Assembly (NCBI GenBank): GCA_002346535.1
Contig: DDZZ01000018.1
Location: forward strand, 1-36,216
DNA: 36,216 nt
Direction of reading: 5' to 3'
Origin: Opitutales bacterium UBA2995
GTDB lineage: Bacteria > Verrucomicrobiota > Verrucomicrobiia > Opitutales > UBA2995
The number at the start of each line of letters is the position of its first letter. Within the stretch, counting starts at the first letter, position 1. Positions 23,900 to 32,033 of this stretch are shown here, piece by piece. The notes beneath the pieces are model-generated. The model made no database searches and was not told the DNA's origin. It saw only the letters and a program-made list of their open reading frames with translations. The translations under genes and the position numbers were made by a program.

Positions 23900-25060
23900 G
23901 TGGGTTTCAAAGATCAGTTTGATTGTTATGGATGGGATGAGGTCAAAGCTTCCATTCAGTCCAAGTCTAGAGACGATGTAGAAGTCGCTTTGGCAAAACG
24001 GCCGGGTAGTTTAGATCTTGAAGATTTCTCTGCTTTGGTTTCACCGGCTGCTGCTCCCTTCCTGGAAACTATGGCCCAACGTAGTCACAAGCATACCGTG
24101 GAGCGGTTTGGCAGGGTTCAACAGCTCTATGCACCGATGTACCTGTCCAATGTGTGCAGCAATGTGTGCACATACTGCGGCTTCAGTGCTACCAATCGGA
24201 TTCCGAGAAAGATCCTCAACGATGAGGAAATTTTGGCGGAGTACGTGGCTATCAAGGAAATGGGTTTCGACCATATCTTACTCGTGACAGGAGAGGCCAA
24301 TAAGCGCGTCGGCGTTCCCTACTTGCAAAATGCCTTTCGACTGGCGCGTGACCTATTCTCAAACATATCCATGGAGGTGCAACCACTTAGCCAGCAAGAT
24401 TACGAGGTGCTGTTGCCGTATGGACTGAGTTCCGTTCTTGTCTATCAGGAAACCTACCACCGAACTGCCTATGCTGATTATCACTTGAGTGGGATGAAGC
24501 GTGATTTTGACTTCCGGCTTGATACTCCAGATCGATTGGGTCGGGCTGGCATCAAAAAAATCGGTTTGGGGGCTCTTTATGGATTGGAAGACTGGCGGAC
24601 TGATACATTTTTTACCGCCCTGCATTTGGACTACCTTGAAAAGCGGTATTGGAAAACAAGATACAGTATTTCTTTCCCACGCATTCGGCCGCATGAAGGG
24701 GATTTGCATCCGCGCTCTGTAATGTCGGACCGCGATCTGGTACAGGTCATTTGTGCTTATCGACTTTTAAACCAGGAGCTCGAGTTATCACTTTCGACCC
24801 GTGAACATGAACGCTTTCGCGACCATGCCATTCGATTGGGTATTACAACGCTTAGCGCCGGGTCTAAAACCAACCCCGGAGGTTACCAGGTAGATCCGCA
24901 AACCTTGGAGCAGTTCGAGATATCAGATGAACGAAGCCCAGCAGAAGTTGCCCAGATGATTCGCAATGCCGGCTATGAGGTAGTGTTTAAGGATTGGGAT
25001 GCCACTTACGATTGCTTTCCGAAGAGCTCCCGGATGGATGCAAAAAAGAGGAGAAATTAG
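23900..25060 (+). CDS. thiH: 2-iminoacetate synthase (tyrosine lyase)
   Basis: A 386-residue radical SAM enzyme that cleaves tyrosine to dehydroglycine and p-cresol. The cluster motif CSNVCTYCGF (C-x3-C-x2-C) lies near residues 85-94. DHILLVTGEA and the later ISFPRIRPHEGD and TTLSAGSKTNPGGY segments are typical of ThiH. The GTG at 23900 sits 4 bases after the thiG stop; a TTG at 23879 would give a short overlap and is the alternative. ThiH rather than ThiO implies an oxygen-sensitive step in thiazole formation. Confidence 0.95.
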   Translation: MGFKDQFDCYGWDEVKASIQSKSRDDVEVALAKRPGSLDLEDFSALVSPAAAPFLETMAQRSHKHTVERFGRVQQLYAPMYLSNVCSNVCTYCGFSATNRIPRKILNDEEILAEYVAIKEMGFDHILLVTGEANKRVGVPYLQNAFRLARDLFSNISMEVQPLSQQDYEVLLPYGLSSVLVYQETYHRTAYADYHLSGMKRDFDFRLDTPDRLGRAGIKKIGLGALYGLEDWRTDTFFTALHLDYLEKRYWKTRYSISFPRIRPHEGDLHPRSVMSDRDLVQVICAYRLLNQELELSLSTREHERFRDHAIRLGITTLSAGSKTNPGGYQVDPQTLEQFEISDERSPAEVAQMIRNAGYEVVFKDWDATYDCFPKSSRMDAKKRRN

Positions 25061-25183
25061 ACCGTGTACATTAGTCTTATGAAATATTGGTCATCAAGGA
25101 ATAGGAATTTGCATCTATCCTATTGCCGACAAGCCAAATTTTCCTCCTTCTCGATTTGGTTACGCGCAGTCCGCCTCCACGTC

Positions 25184-25214
25184 TATGAGTCGTCAATGTT
25201 AACATCACGACTCA
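25184..25214. repeat. Long inverted repeat in the thiH-thiF gap
   Basis: ATGAGTCGT and ACGACTCAT are perfect 9-base arms around a 13-base centre that itself contains the palindrome ATGTTAACAT. No T-run follows on either strand, so it is not a standard terminator. It could be an RNA-stabilising hairpin, a processing site or a protein-binding palindrome. Confidence 0.6.
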
Positions 25215-25246
25215 TTCAGCTCATTGGAAAGTCTAGTATCAAATTG

Positions 25247-25268
25247 ATCAACGTCCGGAATCGTTGAT
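25247..25268. repeat. Second inverted repeat just before the ThiF-rhodanese gene
   Basis: ATCAACG and CGTTGAT are perfect 7-base arms around TCCGGAAT, ending 27 bases before ATG 25296. It is followed by ATTCC and later by TTATTTTAATTT, so it could be a weak terminator or operator. The rest of the 235-base gap shows no convincing gene. Confidence 0.5.
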
Positions 25269-25295
25269 ATTCCATAATGGTGATTATTTTAATTT

Positions 25296-26423
25296 ATGAG
25301 TGAACTATCACATGATGAACTGGAGCGGTATCAGCGTCATTTGAGTTTACCGCAATTTGGAGAGGCCGCTCAAGTGAAACTGAAGGAGGCTCGTGTCCTT
25401 GTGATAGGCGCCGGGGGGCTGGGGTGTCCGGCTTTACAATATCTGGCTGCTGCTGGTGTTGGTACGCTCGGGGTAATGGATTTTGACACTGTTGACCGGT
25501 CCAACTTGCAGCGGCAAATCCTTTTTAACGAGGCGGATGTGGGCAAAATAAAGGCTGAAGTTGCAGCGGCACGTTTGCGCAAAATGAATCCGTCGATTGA
25601 GGTTCTGTCTATCGCAGAAAGGTTAAATGTTGAGAATGCCATAGAATTATTTGGAAATTTCGATGTGATTGTGGATGGGTCGGATAACTTCATCACACGA
25701 TATTTGGTCAACGATGCTTGCGTATTGGCTGAAAAACCATTGATTTACGGGGCTATCTATACTTTTCAGGGTCAGGTGAGCGTTTTCAATTTCAAGGGAG
25801 GTCCTACATACCGGTGCCTATTTGCCGAACCGCCCGATCCAAAAGATGCTCTGAGTTGCTCGGAAATCGGTGTCGTAGGCGTTTTGCCGGGATTAATTGG
25901 TACCTTGCAGGCAACAGAGACGATAAAAGTGATTACAGGAGTGGGAGAGCCATTGAGCGGTAGTCTGCTGATGTGGGATGTTCTGACCATGAAACAACAA
26001 ATGATTCGTTTTAGCCGCAACCCTGTGGCCTCTGCGGTTACCGAGTTGAAAGAAATTGACTATGCCTGCGAGGTTGAGAATGAGACCTCCGGTCCTTTGG
26101 AAATTGAGGTGGCCGAATTCTGTGACTGGATAGCTGATGGACGCCCGCTGCAGGTTTTGGATGTCCGGGAAGATTGGGAACGGGCGATGGCTAGAATTGA
26201 TTCGGTTCATATACCTTTGGGTGAATTTGTAAATGGAACTGCAGATCCCTTCAGTGCCGGATTGAAGACTGATGTTCCCACCGTAGTTTACTGTGCCAGC
26301 GGTGTCCGCAGCTTACGAGCGGCTGATATTTTGATGAACAATCATGAATTTCATTCTGTTTGGAGCTTGAGTGGTGGAATAAACGCATGGGCTCAATCCG
26401 GCGAGCTTGTCATTTTCAGTTGA
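25296..26423 (+). CDS. thiF: MoeB/ThiF-type adenylyltransferase fused to a rhodanese domain
   Basis: A 375-residue protein. Residues 1-245 are an E1-like adenylyltransferase with ERYQRHLSLPQFG, VLVIGAGGLGCPALQYLAAAGVG (ATP site), SNLQRQILF and the catalytic Cys in DALSCSEIGVVGVLPG. Residues 265-375 form a rhodanese domain with QVLDVREDWERA and the active loop VVYCASGVRS. In the thi cluster it should adenylate ThiS and deliver sulfur through the rhodanese Cys; it may also serve MoaD. The zinc-binding Cys pairs seen in E. coli MoeB appear absent: TYRCLF replaces CYRCLF, and no C-x-x-C follows FSRNP. The stop overlaps thiD as TGATG. Confidence 0.93.
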   Translation: MSELSHDELERYQRHLSLPQFGEAAQVKLKEARVLVIGAGGLGCPALQYLAAAGVGTLGVMDFDTVDRSNLQRQILFNEADVGKIKAEVAAARLRKMNPSIEVLSIAERLNVENAIELFGNFDVIVDGSDNFITRYLVNDACVLAEKPLIYGAIYTFQGQVSVFNFKGGPTYRCLFAEPPDPKDALSCSEIGVVGVLPGLIGTLQATETIKVITGVGEPLSGSLLMWDVLTMKQQMIRFSRNPVASAVTELKEIDYACEVENETSGPLEIEVAEFCDWIADGRPLQVLDVREDWERAMARIDSVHIPLGEFVNGTADPFSAGLKTDVPTVVYCASGVRSLRAADILMNNHEFHSVWSLSGGINAWAQSGELVIFS

Positions 26424-27223
26424 TGGCCATACATCCGATTCCGGCTCCGAATTATGTCTTGACGATTTCCGGTTCTGATGCTTCGGGTTGTTCAGGCGTT
26501 CAGACGGACAATCGTGCAATTCTTTCTTGCGGAGCCACTCCTTTAAACGTGATTTCCGCGTTAACCTTGCAAACAAGCGAAGGTGTTGAGTCCATAGAAA
26601 TTGTGGATGCGGAACTGGTTCGCCTTCATGTGAACCGGCTTTTGAGTGCGTTTCCAGTGGGTGTTATCAAGGTCGGTATGCTCGGCAATGCCTCCATCGT
26701 GCGGGTGGTGGCCGAAACTCTGGAATACTATCCTGATGTGCATCTTGTACTCGATCCGGTTGTCCGGGCAACGAGTAGACGGTCATTGCTGGATGCGGAA
26801 GGTTTGGAATTCTTAATTAATGAACTGTTGCCCAAAAGCTACCTGTTGACCCCAAACACCGAAGAGTTGGCTGTATTGGGGCAAATTGATGGGATTCCAT
26901 CTGAGATCCAAGAGAAACTGGTGGTGGATCAGATTTTGAGCCGAGGGTGTCGTGCTGTTCTGGTCAAGGGTGGCCACCGGAAAGAAAGGACAGCCAGGGA
27001 TCGGCTCTATTTTGAAGACAGAATTCAGGATTTTTCTTACCAATGGATTGAGACGGAAAATACCCGTGGATCCGGATGTGCGCTGGCATCCTTAATTGCA
27101 GGTGGTCTAGCGACCGGAAAAAACCTTTTGGAGTCGGTTAATTCAGCCAAGGGAGCTATGGATCTGGCCTTAACTGAGGGAAAAAAAAGGTTCTGGCAAG
27201 GCAGGGGTCCGGCATTTTTCTAA
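26423..27223 (+). CDS. thiD: Hydroxymethylpyrimidine/phosphomethylpyrimidine kinase
   Basis: A 266-residue ribokinase-fold enzyme that phosphorylates HMP and HMP-P to HMP-PP. The substrate motif VLTISGSDASGCSGVQTDN (family form GSDxSGGAGIQAD) is near residues 12-30. LVLDPVVRATS, LLTPNTEELAVL and the anion-hole sequence ENTRGSGCALAS with catalytic Cys/Asp-region residues are present. In this protein the usual GGAG is CSG, and Asp-His is replaced in NTRGSGC, a common variant in this fold. The ATG at 26423 overlaps the previous stop. Confidence 0.93.
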   Translation: MAIHPIPAPNYVLTISGSDASGCSGVQTDNRAILSCGATPLNVISALTLQTSEGVESIEIVDAELVRLHVNRLLSAFPVGVIKVGMLGNASIVRVVAETLEYYPDVHLVLDPVVRATSRRSLLDAEGLEFLINELLPKSYLLTPNTEELAVLGQIDGIPSEIQEKLVVDQILSRGCRAVLVKGGHRKERTARDRLYFEDRIQDFSYQWIETENTRGSGCALASLIAGGLATGKNLLESVNSAKGAMDLALTEGKKRFWQGRGPAFF

Positions 27224-27247
27224 TTTTGTGTCTCGGTACTTTTCTTT

Positions 27248-27276
27248 GTTATTTTTGAGTAAAATGGATTTATAAT
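27248..27276 (+). promoter_or_regulatory. Promoter candidate before the Gly/Arg-rich secreted protein gene
   Basis: A perfect TATAAT lies at 27271-27276, 65 bases before ATG 27342. The -35 candidate GTTATT (27248-27253) at 17-base spacing is weak. Confidence 0.4.
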
Positions 27277-27341
27277 GTAACCTCTTAGTCCGATCGCCGC
27301 GTTTGAAAGGTGTTCTATCTCCAATCTTAACCCTATTTGGT

Positions 27342-27911
27342 ATGAAACTATTTAAAAACTTACGAATATTCCTGATTTTGGAATTGGGTCTCAGCTTTTA
27401 TTACACCCCGGTTTTCTCTCAAGATGAGGAAGTTACCAACGACCAAGATGAGCAAGTCGAACAAATTGATCGGCCCCAGCGTGGACAAGGTGGCCAGCGA
27501 GGTCAGGGCGGTCAACATGGTCGACGCGGTCAGAGTGGAGGCCAGCAACGCGGAGGAGGATTGGGCATAAATCTCTCTAAAATGACCACTGAAGAGCGCG
27601 CAGCAGCTCTTAATAAGCACGTCAATACGATGATTGAGGAAATGGCTGAGGCAGTGGAAATTCGCGATGACCAAGTCAGAGATTTTGTTAAAGCTCAGGT
27701 GCAATTCGAATCGACTCTGGTGAAGACCCAATTACAAATGCAGTTTGTTGGGCGGGATCGTCAAAAAAGGATGTCCTTAGTGCGGGGTCTTACTGATGCT
27801 CAGTCAACTGCAGCTAAAACGATTAAGGAAATCCTTGATAAAAACCAAATGAAGCTGTACACGGCAAAAATGAAGGAACGTGTGCCCCAACAGCGTGGAC
27901 GTGGGCGATAG
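27342..27911 (+). CDS. Secreted Gly/Arg/Gln-rich protein
   Basis: A 189-residue protein. Residues 1-26 form a signal peptide (basic start, LRIFLILELGLSF, cleavage near VFSQ). An acidic linker (DEEVTNDQDEQVEQ) leads into a low-complexity segment at about 45-75 made of repeated R/Q-G-G/Q units (RGQGGQRGQGGQHGRRGQ). Residues 80-175 are helical and charged (MTTEERAAALNKHVNTMIEE, then QVRDFVKAQVQF), loosely like periplasmic LTxxQ/Spy-type chaperones. The tail is again Arg/Gly-rich. The function is unknown; the RG segment could bind anionic polymers such as nucleic acid or LPS. A frame starting at TTG 27303 exists, but the ATG at 27342 places the signal peptide first. Confidence 0.7.
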   Translation: MKLFKNLRIFLILELGLSFYYTPVFSQDEEVTNDQDEQVEQIDRPQRGQGGQRGQGGQHGRRGQSGGQQRGGGLGINLSKMTTEERAAALNKHVNTMIEEMAEAVEIRDDQVRDFVKAQVQFESTLVKTQLQMQFVGRDRQKRMSLVRGLTDAQSTAAKTIKEILDKNQMKLYTAKMKERVPQQRGRGR

Positions 27912-27986
27912 TATAGTTTTAATTACGATTTTAATACGGGCCAGTAATTCCGGCTCATTTTTATACCAGATGCTTTGACTCGTCTT

Positions 27987-29066
27987 ATGCAATCTCCACG
28001 AGAGAGGAATTTTATCAGCGACAACAATGCAGGGATTTGCCCCGAAGCCTTGACTGCCATGGAACAGGCAAACCAGGGACATGTCGCTGCGTATGGAACA
28101 GACCAATACACCGCAGAGGCCTGTGATCTCATCCGTCAAATTTTTGAAACGGATTGTGAAGTCTTTTTCATCTTTAGTGGCACAGCAGCCAACTCCCTGG
28201 CCCTGGCCGCTATGTGCCAGCCTTACCACAGCGTTATTTGCCACACTATGTCACACATACAGAATGACGAATGTGGAGGACCTGAGTTTTTCGGTGGTGG
28301 ATTCAAACTACTCACGGTGAGTGGGCCTAATGGAAAGATAACCCCGGAAGCATTAAAAAGGACGGCCCAAAAGCGGACTGATTTACATTTTCCCAAAGTC
28401 GGAGCTGTGAGTCTTACCGAAGCTACTGAAGTAGGCACTGTCTATTCCATTTTAGAACTCGAAGCCCTGAGGAGTTCGGCGAGTGATCTGAATCTATTAA
28501 TTCATATGGACGGAGCACGTTTTGCCAATGCCGTGGCCACCTTGCAGTGTTCGCCTAAAGAAATTTCCTGGAAAGTGGGCGTGGATGTCCTCAGCTTCGG
28601 TGGCACTAAAAACGGAATGGCGGTTGGTGAGGCATTAATTTTTTTCAATAAGGATTTGTCTCGAGAATTTGAATACCGTTGCAAACAGGCGGGGCATTTG
28701 AGTTCGAAGATGCGCTACCTTTCCGCGCCTTGGGTAGGCGTTTTGAAGGAGGATACTTGGTTGAAATACGCCAAAAAATCAAATACATCTGCGGGCTATT
28801 TGAGGGATGGATTGAAGAGCCTTGGCCTTAAGATTTTGTTTCCTGTCGAGGCCAATGGTGTTTTCTTGCAACTCGATGAGAGATTGATGGCGGGGATGCT
28901 TTATCGAGGCTGGAAATTCTATGATTTTATTCCAGCAGGCGGGTGCCGTCTCATGTGTAGCTGGGATACTACCCGCGAGGATGTAGACCAATTTGTGTCG
29001 GATATGGCGGACCTGATTGCGAGTGACGAAGACCGGCGCGACGAAGTGGAATTGCTTCAACACTGA
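27987..29066 (+). CDS. Low-specificity threonine aldolase / beta-eliminating lyase family
   Basis: A 359-residue PLP enzyme of the fold I aldolase group that cleaves L-threonine or allo-threonine to glycine and acetaldehyde. FISDNNAGICPEALTAM and AYGTDQYTAEACDLI open it. FIFSGTAANSLAL forms the PLP phosphate site, and HTMSHIQNDECGG holds the ring-stacking His. LNLLIHMDGARFANA has the pyridine-N Asp. The Schiff-base Lys is in SFGGTKNGM. ATG 27987 is used; a TTG at 27975 is also possible. Its stop overlaps the HupE-type gene as TGATG. Exact substrate preference cannot be read. Confidence 0.9.
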   Translation: MQSPRERNFISDNNAGICPEALTAMEQANQGHVAAYGTDQYTAEACDLIRQIFETDCEVFFIFSGTAANSLALAAMCQPYHSVICHTMSHIQNDECGGPEFFGGGFKLLTVSGPNGKITPEALKRTAQKRTDLHFPKVGAVSLTEATEVGTVYSILELEALRSSASDLNLLIHMDGARFANAVATLQCSPKEISWKVGVDVLSFGGTKNGMAVGEALIFFNKDLSREFEYRCKQAGHLSSKMRYLSAPWVGVLKEDTWLKYAKKSNTSAGYLRDGLKSLGLKILFPVEANGVFLQLDERLMAGMLYRGWKFYDFIPAGGCRLMCSWDTTREDVDQFVSDMADLIASDEDRRDEVELLQH

Positions 29067-30223
29067 TGCCTAAATTTGGTTATTGGTCTTCTGTTGCTCG
29101 GATCTATTTTCTACCAGTTCTGTTTCTACCTGCATTGCTGAAAGGCCATAATCTGGAAACCGGAGAAGCGGTTCTTACGTTAAGCGCCGACCGGGTTTGG
29201 ATTCTAGAGATGGATATCAATCTTACCAAATACATCCTAAGTAATCCGGAGTTGGCCGATGAAGTGCGCAGGGATTACCGATTGTTGGAAAAGGAAGGAG
29301 GTCTCAATGGGGACAATTTCAACCGTTGGGAGCTGCTGTTCATAAAGTGCGAAACGCAATTCAGGAAAGAGATGTTTGTGCTGGATTCTGGTGAACCTTT
29401 TGAAGAATTTGAGTTCTGGTTTCCGCATCCTTCAGAGCTAGCCAATGAAACCTATACTGCGATGGTGCAACAAGGACTGCATATTAAGCTGAATGCGGCA
29501 GGTCGATTGACTAGTCGAAGCTCTCCCTTACAGTTTCGTTTTCCGGTCGATATTGGAGAGGTTATTCTTACAACCGTTCGTCCCAAGGCTCAATGGATTA
29601 TGACAGGGGAGGTGAGCCAACCGGTGACTTTGGGCGGCTCTGGTATTCAACTTGAAAGGACTGGATTCTTTGCCACCTTCGGCCGATACTCGAGAATCGG
29701 CTTTATACATATTGTTCCGCGGGGCTTAGACCATATTCTGTTTTTGCTGGGATTGTTTTTACTTGTGGCGCGTATTAAGCCATTGCTCATCCAAATTACG
29801 GCTTTTACTGCAGCGCACACTTTGAGTCTCGGCTTGAGTATTTACGGGTTGGTATTACTGCCTTCAAATTGGGTTGAGCCTCTAATCGCGCTTTCCATTA
29901 CTCTCGTAGCCATTGAGAATGTATTCACAGACAAGATACGCTCATGGAGGACGCTCGTTGTATTTCTGTTTGGCTTGCTCCATGGACTCGGATTTGCTGG
30001 TGTGCTTTCCGAAGTAGGTCTGCCTCAAGGTCAGTTCGTGACTGCGTTGATTTCGTTTAACGTTGGCGTGGAGATCGGACAACTAAGCGTCTTGCTGTTT
30101 GCTTTCGTCATCCTAGGTGCTTTTCGCAATAAAGGATGGTATCGAAAAAGACTGACTATTCCAATTTCCTGCCTGATCGGCGCAGTGGGTCTGGTCTGGG
30201 CTATTCAGCGCGTTGTTGCCTAA
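29066..30223 (+). CDS. HupE/UreJ_2-family membrane protein
   Basis: A 385-residue protein with a signal or anchor at residues 11-26, an exported beta-rich domain (about 27-205) and a C-terminal bundle of six or seven membrane spans. The membrane part carries the family marks GFIHIVPRGLDHILFLLGLFLL, TAFTAAHTLSLGL, IALSITLVAIENVF and FGLLHGLGFAGVL, with conserved His that may bind a metal. HupE/UreJ relatives are nickel or cobalt permeases or are found in metal-related contexts; the long exported domain is typical of the HupE_2 group with unknown substrate. It is translationally coupled to the aldolase gene, but no common pathway is evident. Confidence 0.87.
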   Translation: MPKFGYWSSVARIYFLPVLFLPALLKGHNLETGEAVLTLSADRVWILEMDINLTKYILSNPELADEVRRDYRLLEKEGGLNGDNFNRWELLFIKCETQFRKEMFVLDSGEPFEEFEFWFPHPSELANETYTAMVQQGLHIKLNAAGRLTSRSSPLQFRFPVDIGEVILTTVRPKAQWIMTGEVSQPVTLGGSGIQLERTGFFATFGRYSRIGFIHIVPRGLDHILFLLGLFLLVARIKPLLIQITAFTAAHTLSLGLSIYGLVLLPSNWVEPLIALSITLVAIENVFTDKIRSWRTLVVFLFGLLHGLGFAGVLSEVGLPQGQFVTALISFNVGVEIGQLSVLLFAFVILGAFRNKGWYRKRLTIPISCLIGAVGLVWAIQRVVA

Positions 30224-30860
30224 TTTCATAGACACAATGCCGTTCTCCGTTCAGGATATGTTCCAGCCGGCGGACTTTGGCTTCTTTACCCAGGCTCATT
30301 TGAAAGGCCTCAAGCTCGGAGTCGCATAATCCAGTACAGGATTGGGCCGCTTAGCAGATAGGACAATGGTTTTCAATTAACAGGTACGTATCACTTTTGC
30401 TCGCTTGGGTTCGGCCATATAGCCTTCACCTGATCTGATCTTGGAAAGTTGGCGTATTTTTTCAAGGTCCTTTGTCGGTTGAGCACGTCCGAATATTCGG
30501 CAACCTTTTTTTGGCCCGATGTTCGAGAACCTTGTCTAAATTTTTCTTGCCAAATGTTTTTTCGATTCCATCAACGAAGCTGAATAATAGATCCTTGTGA
30601 CGATAAGGAAAAAATACTTCCGATTGAGGGGTCAGTTTCTAGAATTTAACAGGACGGCCCATCGGACGAGGACGTTCTTCAAATTCTACCCAACCTTTTT
30701 GTTGGAAGCTGTAAAGGTGTAATCGTATCGATATCGAGGATACACCAAGTATATCGTCCAATTCCTTTGACTCCTAAGGTCCGCCGATTTTCAGGAGGTG
30801 CAAAATTCTCTCGTTGGCTTTGGGTTTTTCCTTGGAAGCTTTTTCTATCGCTTGAGAATC
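30201..30860 (-). pseudogene. SufR-like ArsR-superfamily regulator, decayed
   Basis: The minus strand reads as a SufR/COG2345-type iron-sulfur-cluster regulator with breaks. N-terminal winged-helix sequence ERILHLLKIGGP, stop, ESKELDDILGVSSISIRLHL is followed by GRPVKF, stop, KLTP. A dimer region (EKTFGKKNLDKVLEHRAKK) comes next, then a frameshift at the T7 run 30506-30512, LEKIRQLSKIRSGEGYMAE, a second shift near 30395, and the cluster-binding C-terminus LIENHCPIC, stop, AAQSCTGLCDSELEAF ending near LEHILNGERHCVYEI. Stops lie at 30774-30776 (TAG), 30639-30641 (TAG) and 30351-30353 (TAA). The cluster Cys are still readable. Its end overlaps the 3' end of the HupE-type gene. 30861-30979 holds no gene. 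Confidence 0.85.
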
Positions 30861-30979
30861 AAATTAGACAGCACCTGGTCTTTATAAAGAAAAATCTTGA
30901 AAAAGTATCCTTCGATTTTGTGGCACAAAAATAGGAAAGGCTTTGCACCCTCATCTATTTAAAAAGCTTTTTTGTGCTC

Positions 30980-31960
30980 TTAGAGCATTTCCTTTACTAG
31001 CTCGCGTTCGGTGCGCAGTTCGTCCACGGTTGCCTCAAGTTTGGATTGTCCATATTCATTGAGAGAAACGCCTTGCACGATTTCATATCCGGATCCCGTG
31101 TTTCTAATGGGGAAGGAAGAAATGAGGCCTTCATTTACTCCGTAACTGCCGTCTGAGCTAACACAAACACTGGTCCAGTCGCCGGCATGGGTGGGATTGG
31201 TTAGGGAACGAACCGTATCAACAATCGCATTAGCAGCTGATCCGGCAGAGGAGGATCCACGAGCTTCAATAATGGCTGCACCACGTTTTTGGACAGTTGG
31301 TATGAACGTGTCTTTTAACCAACTGTCATTTTCGATGACTTCTCCAGCGCTTTCACCGTTGATTTTGGCGTTATAGAAATCGGGATACTGTGTTGCTGAA
31401 TGATTTCCCCAGATGGTCATGTTTGTAACTGAAGTGACATCCACCTTGGCTTTTTGGGCTAATTGCGTTTTTGCCCGATTCTCGTCAAGCCGGGTCATGG
31501 CAAACCAACGATCACTGGGGATGTCTTGGGCGTTATTCATCGCAATGAGGCAATTGGTATTGCATGGATTACCTACAACGAGGGTACGGACGTCTGAAGC
31601 CGCGTGATTCTGGATGGCCTTTCCTTGTCCAGTGAAAATTTTCCCATTGATTTCCAGGAGGTCTCCTCTCTCCATGCCAGCCTTACGTGGAACGCTTCCT
31701 ACTAGTAGACACCAGTTGGCACTTTTAAAGCCTTCTTCCGGATTCAGAGCCGGTTTTATATCTGTGAGAAGTGGAAATGCGCAATCATTCAACTCCATGA
31801 TCACGCCTTTTAATGTGTTTTCTGCCTGAGGAATTTCAACGAGATTTAGCGCTACCGGCTGATCGGGTCCGAACATGGATCCTGACGCAATTCTAAAAAG
31901 TAGTGAGTAGCCGATTTGTCCGGCTGCTCCTGTGACCGCAACACGTATGGGTGAATTCAT
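30980..31960 (-). CDS. mdh: Malate dehydrogenase
   Basis: A 326-residue NAD-dependent enzyme of the cytosolic-type MDH group that interconverts malate and oxaloacetate in the TCA cycle. The NAD site VAVTGAAGQIGYSLLFRIASG lies at residues 6-26. The substrate Arg positions are in VGSVPRKAGMERGDLL and MTRLDENRAK. NPCNTN and the catalytic His in NMTIWGNHSATQYPD are present. The frame runs 17 codons further upstream, but the ATG at 31960 fits the family start. It lies 73 bases downstream of aroG on the same strand, so cotranscription is possible. Confidence 0.96.
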   Translation of the reverse strand: MNSPIRVAVTGAAGQIGYSLLFRIASGSMFGPDQPVALNLVEIPQAENTLKGVIMELNDCAFPLLTDIKPALNPEEGFKSANWCLLVGSVPRKAGMERGDLLEINGKIFTGQGKAIQNHAASDVRTLVVGNPCNTNCLIAMNNAQDIPSDRWFAMTRLDENRAKTQLAQKAKVDVTSVTNMTIWGNHSATQYPDFYNAKINGESAGEVIENDSWLKDTFIPTVQKRGAAIIEARGSSSAGSAANAIVDTVRSLTNPTHAGDWTSVCVSSDGSYGVNEGLISSFPIRNTGSGYEIVQGVSLNEYGQSKLEATVDELRTERELVKEML

Positions 31961-32033
31961 TTTTGTACTATTTATAGAAGTTGTTTGGTCTAAATTGTGA
32001 TTCGATATCACCTGCTTTCAAAGCCGGGAGTGG

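Noticed and set aside
25064..25267. A 67-codon frame after thiH
   Set aside because: It covers the inverted repeats, has unusual composition, and shows no protein-like pattern or ribosome binding site.
30961..30985. AAAAAGCTTTTT palindrome and TGCTCTTAGAGCA near the mdh stop as a terminator
   Set aside because: The hairpins have almost no loop and the order of stem and T-run is wrong for mdh, so evidence is too weak.
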